Part shown: in pieces, positions 47,401 to 60,198 of the stretch
Numbering within the stretch: the stretch's first letter is position 1
Layout of the letters: each line of letters starts with the position of its first letter
Source of the DNA: Chrysomallon squamiferum
Taxonomy: Eukaryota > Mollusca > Gastropoda > Neomphalida > Peltospiridae
Direction: 5' to 3'
Assembly (NCBI GenBank): GCA_012295275.1
Contig: CM022666.1
Coordinates: 10,197,002-10,261,001, forward strand
Length of the DNA: 64,000 nucleotides
The notes under the pieces: model-generated
Database searches by the model: none
What the model saw: only the letters and a program-made list of their open reading frames with translations
Told to the model about the DNA's origin: nothing
Made by a program: the position numbers and the translations under genes

Positions 47401-49940
47401 TATTAAAACTATTCTAAATTGCTTATATAACTACCTAAGTGAATATTTCTTTGTTATATGTTCAATTGCTACTATTTTTTAGTGCTGTAATAGTTTATGA
47501 AGCTTCTGGCATATTTATTGCATACAAAATTGCTTATTCAGTTATTGTATTGGTTGATCAGATTATAATTTTCTGTTTATGTTAATGCTCACATTTTTAA
47601 ACCCGTTTTTTTTTTTTATCCAAGCATGTTTGTTTAAATTATAGTGAGTGTTTTATTGTTTATTGTTTATACTTTATACTTAATTTTATAATATTAATCA
47701 TATTCTGATTACATTAACGCCCTCTGTTTAAATCTGAAAAGGTTTTATGACAAAGAGAAAAGATAAATATTCATGATATGCTATAAAAGAATATATAAAA
47801 TATAATATAACAAAGTTAATCTATTTTTGCTTTCATTACAATAAAAATACTTTAATTTATATTAAATCTAACTATATCATGCTATATCTTTGAAATAATT
47901 ACTGTATTCCCAGGTTAGTTTGGAATCTCTGGATTTTATTATGAATTATGTCCATAAAATCCCAGTTCTGACATGAAATTATCTAAACAGAATAATAATA
48001 ACAGATTTTCAATCATAATAATATCTTGCATATTGTGTCTGACAATAGCTTTTGTTACCACCCTGCAGAAAAATGTTAAATGTTTCAGTGATAAAATCTT
48101 ATATAAAAATGATCTATGCAAGTAATAAAATTTTCAGATTTCATGACTGCCTCATTAATCTCTTATTTGGAAAGAAAATTGGCTTGAAGATGCTTTAATT
48201 TAAAATAACAATACACAGAGTGTATCATGCTTGGTTCCAACATAAACAGAGGTCTTGCTACATACTGTAAGAGATGGCAGGCCAGCCATCACTTATGGCT
48301 TACGATGAGTTCACCCACCAATCGACAGCAACAGCAGCAATATCCACCACCTGTTTATTCATTGTTTTGCACTTTTGGGGTCAGCCATTCACATCTTTTC
48401 CCCTAAAAAAAAAATAGATGTATTCTGAAGCAACGACTGTCATTTACAAAGCAATGCAATCCAATTCCTCTGAAATTTGCTGCTACTCACAATGCTTGTT
48501 TAATCAAAGTTGCTGTAGCAGGCACTGCACAGCTACATTATTGTGGATGTATTTCTATGATAGCTATACATTTTTGAACATGCATATCTATCTTTGCCAC
48601 AAATTTTTGAACATGCATAATATTGAACATGTATAATAATTGTTATCCTAGGTACATAAACAACTTTTTAAAATATTGTCTTCATCCTTCAAAAAAAATA
48701 TGCGCTAGATCCAACATTATAAAATAATTATTATTAACAGCGTGTCGCCAACTCAATGTCACATTCTCATAAATATTCATTATCATACCGCATGGAAATA
48801 TTTTACTTTCAGAGCAGTGAAAAAGATCTCATATTTCACATAAACCACAAACGTGTATATATAATAATTAATATATACGGGAGGTTAAAAATATATATAT
48901 ATATATCCATGTGTGTATGTATATGTATATTATTTTGTATACATATATTCATGTAAAGAATATAGTTCGCATAACAGACAAAATTCACCGGCAAAAGACA
49001 CTTTGATTTTATTTAATTACAAATAAAATAAACTTGTTAGTAGTTAATCCATTTGATGCAATTATTTATAGGAGTACTTGTACCCTGAACATTTTCAGTA
49101 CCATCCCTTTGTATACCTTGCACCAGATATGCCAATTTCCATCATCCCTTTAACAAACACTGGCATGACCACTGATAAACAACACAGTTAACATCAGGGA
49201 TGGACCTATATCATAGGCTAATGACATTAGTAACAACACCTTTGAAATACTGAAAATTTTGTCAATGGCACATTGATGATATTGTTATACTCAATGATAG
49301 CTTCAAGAACATGGCCCCAGATCATGAGACAGTTCTACAAACTACAGAATGTAATCCTTTGAAAATCCATTCTATTTCATAATTATAATTGAACACATTT
49401 AATCATGTCTGTATATGTTTTTTATGTTATATCAGTGGTTCTCTTGTCATTGTTGAACATAAAATTCTCATGCATAAGTGTGACAATGTTTACCATGTGG
49501 AATCACAATTTCAAGCCAAGCAGATGTGTGATTTCTTTATACAAATAAGTGGTGTGGGCAGTATTTTAATTTTCGATTTGTATAAATAACTGTCAGTTTT
49601 CCAGTCATGATAAAAGAAAAATTTCTAATGCTAGTGAAAAAAACAAAACATGTTTTAGTCATATATTGAAGCTAATTGATTATAGCTTTAAAGGGCCACT
49701 ATGAATGTTGTAAGATAATATGTTGACTAAATCTGTACATAATGTACATTATTACTTTATTATTTCTATCAATATATATATTTAAATAATAAGTTTTGAG
49801 TTGTTTTAGAAATTATCTTTTCAAATACATATGTCATGAAATCAGCATACATGAATCAAATTAACTTTAAATTTTGTATTATTATTATTATTATGATTGT
49901 TGTTATTATTATTATTATTTAATTTTTATTTTTAAAAGCA
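44451..49940. other. Divergent interval between PCCA and USP9X start codons
   Basis: About 5.5 kb of AT-rich DNA must contain the USP9X promoter and at least one non-coding 5' exon, since the start codon exon is preceded by plausible acceptors (..AAAAGCAG at 49941 and ..ATTCAG). I could not fix the upstream exon. Contents I can name are a TG repeat (about 45421-45470) and an ATT-rich tract (49877-49920). A weak protein-like antisense stretch at 46560-47110 is unassigned. Confidence 0.45.
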
Positions 49941-49960
49941 GTTGTATCAAATTCAGCAAT

Positions 49961-51044
49961 ATGACAATTGTAATGCGTGGGAGCCCAGCAGCTGGAGATT
50001 CACCACAAGAAAGCAGCCACCAACAACAACATGGACAGCAACAGCAACCACAACTACAGCTGCCACAGACTCAGCCACCTGTTACCCAAGTACCATTAGT
50101 GACAACACAACCAGGAATGCAGCCAGTGCAGCAGCTACCAGCACAGCAGCCAGCAATTACAACATCTGCCCAAGTTCCAAATGGAACACAGTCTGATGAA
50201 GGTGGACAAGGTGATGGAGTTGTTCAGCTGGCAGATGATCAGGAACCAGAATTTCCGCATGTAGAATTGGCAAAACTGGATGAAATGATCAACAGACCAA
50301 GATGGGTGGTACCAGTACTTCCAAAAGGAGAATTAGAAGTTCTTCTTGAAGCTTCAGTCAAACTCTGCAAAGAAGGTATGGAATATTGTGACATTGACTT
50401 CACCAACATTTAGGAAAATTCAGATTAAACAGTTTAAATTGACAGGATATTGCCTGTTTAACAAATATCTTATTTTGTTAATCAAGAAGTGTATGTGAAA
50501 TTCTGAATGTTTAACACCTGGTTTATTTCCAGCTAAAACATTCTACTTCTATTTTTCTAGGACTAGATACACGAAGTGAAGCTTGCCAGAGATTCTTTAG
50601 AGAAGGACTAACACTTTCATTCACAAAAATCTTAACAGATGATGCTGTTAGTGGATGGAAATATGAAATTCATGTAGGTTACTCATTGAAGCAAAATATT
50701 GCTTTCAGGGTCTTTATATATATATATATATATATATATAAGAAAGAATATATCAATTTAATTTATAATCAAATAGTTATTTATTTATGGTCAGTTGTTT
50801 GCAGATATGTAATGCATCGGAAGTTGCTGGGAATCTTATCAAGACAGAGGCCAAAATAAATTACTGGCCCATTTTGACAATTTTGCTTATATTATAACTA
50901 AAATATTAAAGTATATTGTCCTAAAAAATATAAAACACATTTTTGGTCGATTTTATGTTTAATTAAATGTAATTTGATAAATTTCTTTAAAAAAAAAAAA
51001 TAATAAATTCTCTGGATTTTACCAAATTTTAATAACTTTTTTTG

Positions 51045-51097
<53 letters not shown>

Positions 51098-54000
51098 TCC
51101 TATATCACTGTGATGTTTGTGAAATTACCTATGACCGGTGCATGAATACATGGTTTACAATACTGTTGTGCACTGTTCAAAGTGATTAAGGTTATAAATT
51201 GTTTTCAGTGTCATATTTTCAAAAACTTATTAACATTGATAACTTTACCAAAACTTACTGAGTTAATATTGTTCCCTAGATAAGAGATTAACACCTAAAT
51301 ACCCAAAAGATAATTGTTAGTATGGGATTGTTGGGGGATTTTTTCAGTCTTTTCTGGGGTTTTTTGGAGAATTATTTTTTATGATTAATGGCAAAAACAA
51401 AGATGGTGGCACCTATGGCCAGCCATGGGGAATGGAAGTTTTGTCACTGTTTGCAACAATAAATATGAATAACTTAGCAACTGAAAAGATTTTAGAAGAC
51501 TTAATTAATGATTATTTATATTATGTTCCATAAATGATGATGAACTTGGTAGTGTACGAATCTACTCTTTACAGAAATAAATGTAAGCAAGTTACAGTTG
51601 TAAAAATGAAAGTGACAGATTAATAAAATCATGATGGTTAATCTTTCAAATTTAATTCATTAGTATTTTTAGGAGGATAGTCACATTATTTGAAAATTTC
51701 ATATTTTCTTTTCTCATTAGCATTTTTGAATAATTGAAAGTGATTTTAACAGATAATTATCTGTAGCTTTCTGTAATTTCAGAAACTGAAACTATAATTT
51801 GTTGACCATGTGATGGATTTTCCTAAATTGGCATAAATGTATTTTTATTTTTTATTTTTTATGTTGCTTAACAATAATTTTGTTTATTGAACAATTCTTG
51901 TTCAGACTCCACATACCTGGCTTTATTTCAACATTTGTTCATTTCTAACATTTATTAATATTTTAGTTTGTATTTGTCTAAATATATTTCTTTTTAATAC
52001 TGTAAAACCATGTTAATTCATTTAATAAGTTAAAAAAAGTATTTGTATGCTCTATTACTTAAGAAATAAAAACATTAATACTGTGATCTTTAGCTGCATA
52101 TTATATTTAATATTACATATTTTTAAAAACAGGCATGTGCTATATGCAGTTTTCTTTATTTTTACAGAGAAGCATCTTAAAAAATTCTGAAAAGTTGATA
52201 GAACTGTGTGTATACAAACTACCACAAGACTGGTTTCCAATTCTTGACCTTCTGGCAATGGTCTTAAATCCTCAGTGCAAGTATGTTTAACAGTAAATCA
52301 GTTTGCAACATTGATATTTTCTATATTTTCTTGATAATGTTTTAAAGGCCATTTCAAAGCATACTTTAATTAGAATGCTGTCTAAGAAATACTCTAGATA
52401 TATTGCATTAGAGTTCAAGAATTATGAGGAACTTGATATTGAAACATTTATGCTGTATTAACTTGTAGATTTCACACTTATAACGGGACACGTCAGTCAG
52501 AAACTGTGCCTGCTGGAGCTCAGATATCAGATGAATCAATTTTTGCAAGACCTCCAGATCCACGAACACCACGAGTAAGATCATTTCTTATAAAGATTAT
52601 TACTGGTACTAGCAAGAATTTAGGTATCTGATATATTATTTTATATTTAATTCTCCATCAAGCATGTTATATAGTAGGTACCTGCAGCTAATTTTTAATT
52701 AATTTAATTTTATATAATACGAAAGAAAATGAAAGCTGCAGAAAAAACAAACTAAACATACAATAAATTAGGACTCTGTCTCTAATGGTTCAAAAGATAC
52801 GTGGAAGTTAGTTCCATAGGTAATTGGTCATTGTTGTTTTTTTTACCATATTTTGGCAAATTGAAGGAAAGAGCAACTTTGGCCAGCTATAGCTTGAAAA
52901 ATAAATGATATAAATGACTTTCAGTTAACAAAGTGCTGGGACCATGTCGTTAAATGTGCTTAATTTTTTACAGAGTTGTAAGTTTATCTGTATGTTTACA
53001 ATAACATGTTGAACAAGCCATATATGTCAAAATAGAAGGTGGCAGAATGTCCCTAAGATGATTAAAACTGCAGACACTGTGGTTTCACTTTTTGCCTCAT
53101 TTGAAAAATATCACTGGTGTTGTGAACAATTTGTCATGATCTTTCAGATCACATTCTAGACTCTAAAGTAACATTTTCCATAAAAAAAAAAATTCCTTTT
53201 CAATTTGAAGTAAAAATATGTTTGATCCACAGCAACCATATATTTTTTGGCACCTTAAGCCCCAAAACTTTGAGAAAACAAGTCAGGGTAGTTTCAGCAA
53301 GAATAAATTAGAATTTAACATTTGTTTGTTGTTGATTATAGTTTAAAGAGCAGCAGATCTACTATTGTTGCAGTTACTGAAAGAATTTTTTTTTTTTTTA
53401 AATCTGTTTATTTATTTTTATTTTTTTCTTATAAATGTTAGTTAAATATAATGTTATTTAAAAGGACTACAATGTTTGATGTTTATATATAATCCTCTGC
53501 CATATGTAAACTTGGCTAATCCTTGGCATCCAGAAAGGTGTTGCAGTTACTAATTAGGGACTATTAAATGGTATATGTTACAGTCAATATGTCAAACTAG
53601 GCATTTAGCCTAATGCCCAAGACCATCAGGCGTTTCGCCTAATGATTAAAATTTCCAGGAATTAGGCCAGATGACTGAATGAAAAAGAATGGCCTGTTGA
53701 GATGTGTGTGCACTTGATTATGTCAAAGGTGTCTTCAGTGGAAACATAGTACAGAGGTTTGTCTTCATCTGTTTGGTCAGTTTCTGCATGTCTCCACATG
53801 GACATGACATAGTACTCGTGGTGGGTTTTCTTTCTTGGGTCAACAGAGATCTTCTTTAGCTGGTCCATAATCAAGAAGTACGCTTCCTTAGGAACATACA
53901 CTCTCTTGCTTGCTTGCTTCATACTTCTTAAACAGTTCTCTCAGAAATTGAACTTCTACAGGAACTACTGTATTTTATATAATATGAAAGAAAATGAAAG

Positions 54001-54798
54001 AAAAAACAAACTAAATATACAATAAATTATGACTCTGTCTCTAATGGTCCAAAAGATACATGAAAGTCAGTTCCATAGGTACTTGGTCTTTTTTTCTTTC
54101 TTTTTTTTTTTACCATATTTTGGCAAAGTGAAGGAAAGATCAATTTTGGCCAGCTTGGGCATTAGGCTAAATGCCTAAACATTTGAGACATTGGGCCAGA
54201 TCACTCATTTTACATATTGACTGTAATATATTATCATGAGAGTAAAGGCAATTAAAGACACAGGTATGATCAGTCTGTCATTTGAACTTTGTACTTGCTA
54301 TGATTTGACTGCAAACAAAAGTTACCTATCATCTGACCACTGTTGATATTTTCTCTGATGGAGCTAATCAAAACTCGAAGCAAAAATACTCTGTTTTAAA
54401 ACTGATCAATTTATTATTTTATCATATTAAAAAAGTGATTAGTTTTTTGTTCAGCATTCTGTCAATACCTCTGGTACTAGGAGTCACAGAATACATTGTA
54501 CTGTTGTGTAATATAGTTTGTTATGTTTACTATTCTTAATTTTCCATTTATTGCAAACATTTGCCTGTCTTAGAATGGAAGAGATAGTAATTGGCAAAAC
54601 ACAATTTTAATGTATTCATATTATATAAATTAAAAAGACAGAACACAGAGGAAAAACATGCAAGAAAATATAAACAGCATAGAAATATAATTGTTTTAAA
54701 TAGTGCCAGTTTTTTTTAGTTGCACATAAAATCTATTGCTATTTAGCCCAGTAGCAAACAGAAATTACAGTGATTTTTGCTATGCATATGATGTTATT

Positions 54799-54863
<65 letters not shown>

Positions 54864-57800
54864 GACATACGCACACTAACACTTGGAACACTGAAGAAAA
54901 CGATAGTCAACAAGTTATGAAAAATATAAACAACATTATAAATATAATCATTTTAAACAGCCCCAGTCCTTTCTAGTGGTCCACAAAATCTACAGCGATT
55001 TGGATTTCTAGAAAACACAATTTATGGCAATTTTACTAAGGAGCTGTTCTATGCCAAAGATGGCACACTGTAGTGTCCCACATTGTTTGAATGAGCTTTT
55101 TTTCATTTGATTGTGAGTTTGTAGAGTTTCTTTTCAGCCAGTGTTTTAGAACTCTTTATTCCATGCTTTCAATGGCTGATAACAGGTGGCAGAATTTGTT
55201 TACCCCATCACTTTTAACTCTCTCATACAAAGTACTGATTTAACACACAATCACCATTTTAATGAACACATATTAATCTGTATTTCTCTGTATTTGTTTT
55301 CATGTTCTGTTTTACATAAGGGATTTGGGAGTAGAGGAAAATAGACAAAATTTGCACTTTTAATAGTTTTTGACACTTGTTTTGGTTAGGCACCCAGTAC
55401 CTACATATAGTTTTTTTCACAAGGGGGTGGGGACAGGCAGTGTTCAAGATATTTAAAAATAAAATAATCAATTTCTCATTTTGTCAAATCCACATTCTTA
55501 GGTCATCTAACTTGAATAAAAGAGATGTATACAATAAAAATGTGTTTTTGCAATTCCCCAGTCATTTTATTTCTTTTTAATTAAGTTCAGTGACACAATA
55601 TTTGTTGAAAAATGTATCCTATTAGAATATATATATCTTTTTCCATTCTGAACCTTTGTTGACATTCTTCATGCAGTGGAAACCTCTGCTTTTCCACTGT
55701 TTCATGGTATAGTAATTTTTAAGATTATTTTCACATTTCCATGAATTAACAGTCTAAACAGCCACATTATCAGAAAAATATGACAGTGTTTAATAAGCTT
55801 ATCCATCACCACTGTTTACAAAATTCGATGAGCCGTTTCACTGCTGATTCATACAAATTTACTCAAATAAAATGTCAGTTCAGTTTTAAGTTTGATTTTT
55901 TTCTCTTTTTTTCTACAAATTATTACATTACTTTTCTAATTTATAACTGTTAAAATTTTAGCCAAATCTGAAAAGAATTTAAAAAAAAATAGATTTCACT
56001 ACAGCCTGTCCCCTTAAATCTTTTATATATTGTTTGGTTTATGATTTAGAGGCATTTTATTGTACGGTTTAATTTTGAAAAAAAAAAAATTCCTTTATTA
56101 TTCTTGAATATTGAATTTGTGCTAAAATAATTGCAGGGCTGGTTAGTGGATTTGGTGAACAAATTTGGGGCTCTTGATGGATTTCAAATATTACAGGATA
56201 GATTTCTTAAAGGACCAGCATTGTCTGTACCAGTGATATGTGCATTGATTAAGTAAGTACTCTCTAATACATAATGTTGATTTTGTATGCATATGAATGT
56301 GCAAGCAGTGTTACTTCCTTGTGTGTAAGGGGAGAACATAGGATTTATTTTATCATTAGATAAATAACTTTGAAATGTAGAACTAAATTATATTAGTAAT
56401 CATCAGAAATGTCTTAAGATCAAAAGGAGATCATTTTGTGTATTTTGTATTGCAGACCATTTGGGCAGTGTGCAGAAGTTTTGACAGCTCACACAGTTCA
56501 AAAATATTTCATGCCAGTAGTGGTAAGTTTTCAATTATTTATTAAAAGTTTATTAATCACCATTCAACATTATTTACTCCAGACAGATGTCCAAACTAAG
56601 GTAGTTCTGTTAATCAGACACTGTTCATCATATATGTTTCAAAACTGTTATCTCTTATAAAATTCCTTCTAAACCATTGTTTTTTGATAATAATGTGTTT
56701 TAACATTAAAATTACTCTAATTATAAATTTGAATATTTTAAATAATTTACATGGCAGTTTTAAAGTTAATTTAAATTATATTACAGGAAATAATACCAAA
56801 ATTTCTGGATAATTTGACTGATGATGAACTAAAAAAGGAGTCAAAAACTGAAGCAAAAAATGATGCTTTGTCTTCAATCATCAAAGCTCTTAAACAACTT
56901 GTGTACAGACTGCCCAACCAAGAAGAGACAATCAAGAGTTTGGAGATCTTCAGGCTGAAAATGATACTCAGGTTAGATACAGGCCTTCTTTACCTTCAAT
57001 TAGGTGATTGTAAAATTAGTTTTTAAAATGTTCTACTGTTACACTGGAACACGGTTAACAAAAATAAATAAAATGAATAATGTCATAATTGGTTTAAGAT
57101 TTAAATTTTATTTTCATTAGCAAAGAAAGTGTTTCAGAAAATACTTTTTCTTATTAGAATGTATTATTCTGTTAATAGTACATGTAAGAATTGAAGGTTC
57201 AGTTCAAACTTTGGATAAATAATATTTCTAACTTAAAAATTGCTTGTTCAGTATTCAGTGGAAAGGAATATTGTTGCAAAAACAGAAGTAAGTTTTTACA
57301 AGTGCAGTGACAAAATATAAAGTTTTGAAACAAACACAGCATTAGTCTTGATCAGCATGCAGAATTTCTCAGTTACCAAATCAAACCAAATGCTCAGTAA
57401 TTTTGTTTTGTCAGAATGTTAATAGTTAAACAAATGAAGATAGAATAGTTCCTTATGGATTTCACTATTGTATTGAGAATTGTAACTATTCGTGCAAGAA
57501 TACTGAAAAAAAAATTATTGATCTATTTGGATATTACATTTATCGTGTTGTTGTTCAGAGTAATTTCAAGCATATTTTTTTAAGAAAATTTAAAGATTTT
57601 ATTAAATGAAAGCTTACTTTAAAATTTTATTATTCTTTATTATTTTCAGATTACTGCAGATTTCTTCATTTAATGGAAAAATGAATGCCTTGAACGAAGT
57701 AAATAAAGTGATAACCAATGTGTCATTTCATTCAACTCGACATAATCAAATAGATGAAGATGAATGGCTAACAGCAGACAAAATGGCGGTGTGACATTTT

Positions 57801-59974
57801 TAATAATCTCAATGTTTCTTTACAAAAGAATAAAATATCAAACATAAATATCAAAATGTAAAATATAAAATTAAACGTTCTGTAACAACTGGAAAACTTT
57901 TCGTCTGTTATAGACAACAATGATAGCTAATAGCAATTGCCAAACTAGTAAACTCTACATTGTGTCAAAGACTTGAAAAAGTGATGGTCTAAAAAAAAAT
58001 GTTGATGCTGAAGTAGCATCATTACAATTTTTATTAGGACAAAAAAATATTTTAATACTTTTATATGATACAAATATATTTTAAATGTTTTCGGTTTTCG
58101 GTATTTGTTGTGCAGTATGGCATTAAATACATTATAAGTGTGAGTAATATCCTTAATTCAAATACAAGTATAAAAGTTGATTTTCCTTAAAAAAATACTA
58201 ATTTTGCTACTGTAGATGCCTTTTTAAATTTCTCTTTCAAATTGTCTGTTTTCTGTCCAAAAGGAATGGATACAGCAAAATGGTGTTCTTGGAATAGTAC
58301 TTAGAGATAGTCTTCATCAGCCACAGTATGTAGAGAAACTGGAAAAAATACTCAGATTTATGATAAAAGAGAAAGCCTTGACAATGGAAGATTTAGATCT
58401 ACTGTGGGAAGCTCAGTCAGGAAAACATGATGCTATTGTGAAAAATGTGCATGATCTCCTTGCAAAATTGGCATGGGATTTTACACCTGAACAACTTGAT
58501 CACCTTTTTGATTGTTTTCAGGTAAGCAGTTTAACAAAATGTTCTGTAAATGATTTTTAAAAAGATGTTTTTTATTTAGAATTATGTTTTTAAATTGTTC
58601 AGCTAATCTTCCTTGGTTAATGAAATTTTTATATGGAAACAATATAATTATTGAGTTATTTTTATAATTTTGAGAATATGAAAACATTTAAATAGTTCTT
58701 CTTTTTGTTTATAGGGAAGTTGGCATCATGCCACTAAGAAGCAACGAGAGAAGCTTTTAGAACTTATTCGTCGACTTGCAGAAGATGACAAAGAAGGGGT
58801 GATGGCTCATAAGGTATGTTTTTTTTAATGGTATCACATGCTTGAAATGAACTGATAGAAAATGAAACTAAACCATAAAGTAATCCTCTGACACATTAAC
58901 ATTGTCTTAGGGAGACAGTCATATTTCTGTGTTTTGCTTTACATCAAATACCATTCTCAGGGAAACTGCTGTCTTCACTTGGTTAGAGAATCAGGGTTTG
59001 AAACAGAAAATTATTTATTATGATAATGTAAATAATTATTTTAATTTCTTCAGGTGTTGACTCTCTTATGGAATCTTGCTCATAGTGATGATGTTCCAAC
59101 AGAAATTATGGACCAGGCATTAACAGCACACATAAAAATTCTTGATTACAGTTGCTCCCAGGTATTAACATCTTTAGTTATTAGTATGAACACTAAATTG
59201 CAAAAATAAGCAGTATTAAAGGCTAAAAAATTATATTTCCCATGAATACAAAGTATGTGGCTTATCATTAAGATTATCATCGTTGGTTTATGCTGTGCTT
59301 TCTTCAGTCTCAGAAGAATTATTTTCTGGTTTAGGATCGTGATGCTCAAAAAATCCAGTGGATCAATAGGTTTGTGGAGGAGTTAAAAAATGACAAGTGG
59401 GTCCTGCCATCACTGAAACAAATCCGTGAAATATGTGCCCTTTTCACAGAGGTAAGTATTAATGATATATAGTATTAATATTAAGTTTGATGTGTAGTGG
59501 CACGGAAATTGTATTTATTCTAATTTCATTATCATAATAAAACACTTTTGGTTAAGTGACATTTTATTTTTTAATATGGAAAAAAATGCTAGCTCAGTTA
59601 TCAAAAGTAAACATTTATATATAATAAGATTTTACAATCAAAACATAAAGATAATTTTTGTTTTATATTCTCCTCATTGAAAATGGCTTATATTTTCTGA
59701 AAGGAAGAGCATGTACCTATTGAGCCATATACCTTTTGTTTGTTAAGCAAGAAATGACCAAGGTAGTTTTATTAATGTTTTTAATGTGATATAAATACAA
59801 TTTAAAATTTGTAATTATTTCAGGCTCCACAAAGCTTCCCCCACTCTCAACGAGCACCTAATATGTTCTACAGAAATAATGTTATTGGGGATCTGCAGTC
59901 TCAACATTCAATTGTAATGCTTGTCTCACAGAATCTTGCAGCCTACATAAACAAGGCCAGAATGTATGCAAAAG
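49961..59974 (+). CDS. USP9X: Ubiquitin carboxyl-terminal hydrolase USP9X/FAF orthologue, N-terminal 13 coding exons (partial)
   Basis: Exons: 49961-50375, 50561-50673, 52168-52280, 52469-52574, 56137-56252, 56456-56522, 56787-56971, 57650-57788, 58264-58521, 58715-58813, 59054-59161, 59335-59451, 59824-59974. All junctions are GT..AG and in phase, giving 662 complete codons and one base of the next. The human protein is about 2570 residues, so the catalytic USP domain lies beyond the window. Diagnostic stretches include [60 protein letters not shown] and [20 protein letters not shown]. These belong to the helical-repeat scaffold upstream of the protease. The start MTIVMRGSP mirrors the vertebrate N-terminus. 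Residues about 20-80 are Gln/Pro/Thr-rich. The enzyme removes ubiquitin from many cytoplasmic substrates; Drosophila fat facets is the founding member. Confidence 0.96.
50715..51093 (+). repeat. (TA)n and (CA)n microsatellites in USP9X intron 2
   Basis: A TA run occupies 50715-50740 and a long, nearly perfect CA run occupies 51052-51093. The sequence between them is ordinary intron. Both are likely to be length-polymorphic. Confidence 0.9.
52713..53345 (+). repeat. Dispersed repeat copy A, homologous to the flank of the CXC element
   Basis: The segment resembles 60199-60650 over most of its length. Shared blocks include TATTTTGGC.AATT..AGAAAG and CACTGTGGTTTCA.TTTTTG, and also GTGTTGTGAACAATTT.TCA.GATCTTTCA. 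Its first 190 bases are also repeated at 53974-54160. No coding potential is seen. It lies in USP9X intron 4. Confidence 0.75.
53578..54226. mobile_element. Short TIR element (649 bp) carrying a KRBA2/Ginger-like integrase fragment
   Basis: Perfect 15-bp inverted termini, TTACAGTCAATATGT, lie at 53578 and (inverted) 54226. A sub-terminal pair, GGCATTTAGCCTAATGCCC, is inverted as well. The element encloses an integrase fragment (53922-53662, minus) and a copy (53974-54160) of the dispersed repeat found at 52713 and 60199. The flanks are TAT-rich but no clear target duplication can be stated. It is non-autonomous. Confidence 0.65.
53662..53922 (-). pseudogene. Integrase-like fragment (KRBA2/Ginger type N-terminal region)
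   Basis: The 86-codon frame includes [17 protein letters not shown] and [18 protein letters not shown], ending CTHISTGHS. Proteins of the KRBA2/SCAND3/Ginger integrase group have a stretch 'R..HEYY.l..y.....DGxxxLYYVxxEDxFDIIxxxHxxxGHGGRDRM'. This precedes the DDE core, with the His pair being part of the zinc-binding HHCC module. Only this N-terminal module remains; the DDE residues are absent. The identification is from recalled family pattern, not a search. Confidence 0.55.
54799..54858 (+). repeat. (TA)n microsatellite in USP9X intron 4
   Basis: About 60 bases of TA repeat with one phase break near 54820, followed by a short CA/CATA tail. AT palindromes of this length can form cruciforms and often vary in length. 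Confidence 0.9.
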
Positions 59975-60198
59975 GTGAGATCCTTTTTCTTTTCTTGGTA
60001 CACTGAAAATGATATTGATAAAAAAACAAATTCAGAATTTAATTTATTTTTTTCTTCAATTATCTTGAAACTGGAAAGCTTTTTTCAGATTAAAACAAAG
60101 AATTATTTTGCCTTTTATAATAACAGTAAAAATATCTATTTTTTTTTTATACATTGTGTAGGTATCAGCAGGCAAATTTTTTCTGACTTTAATTTCAC

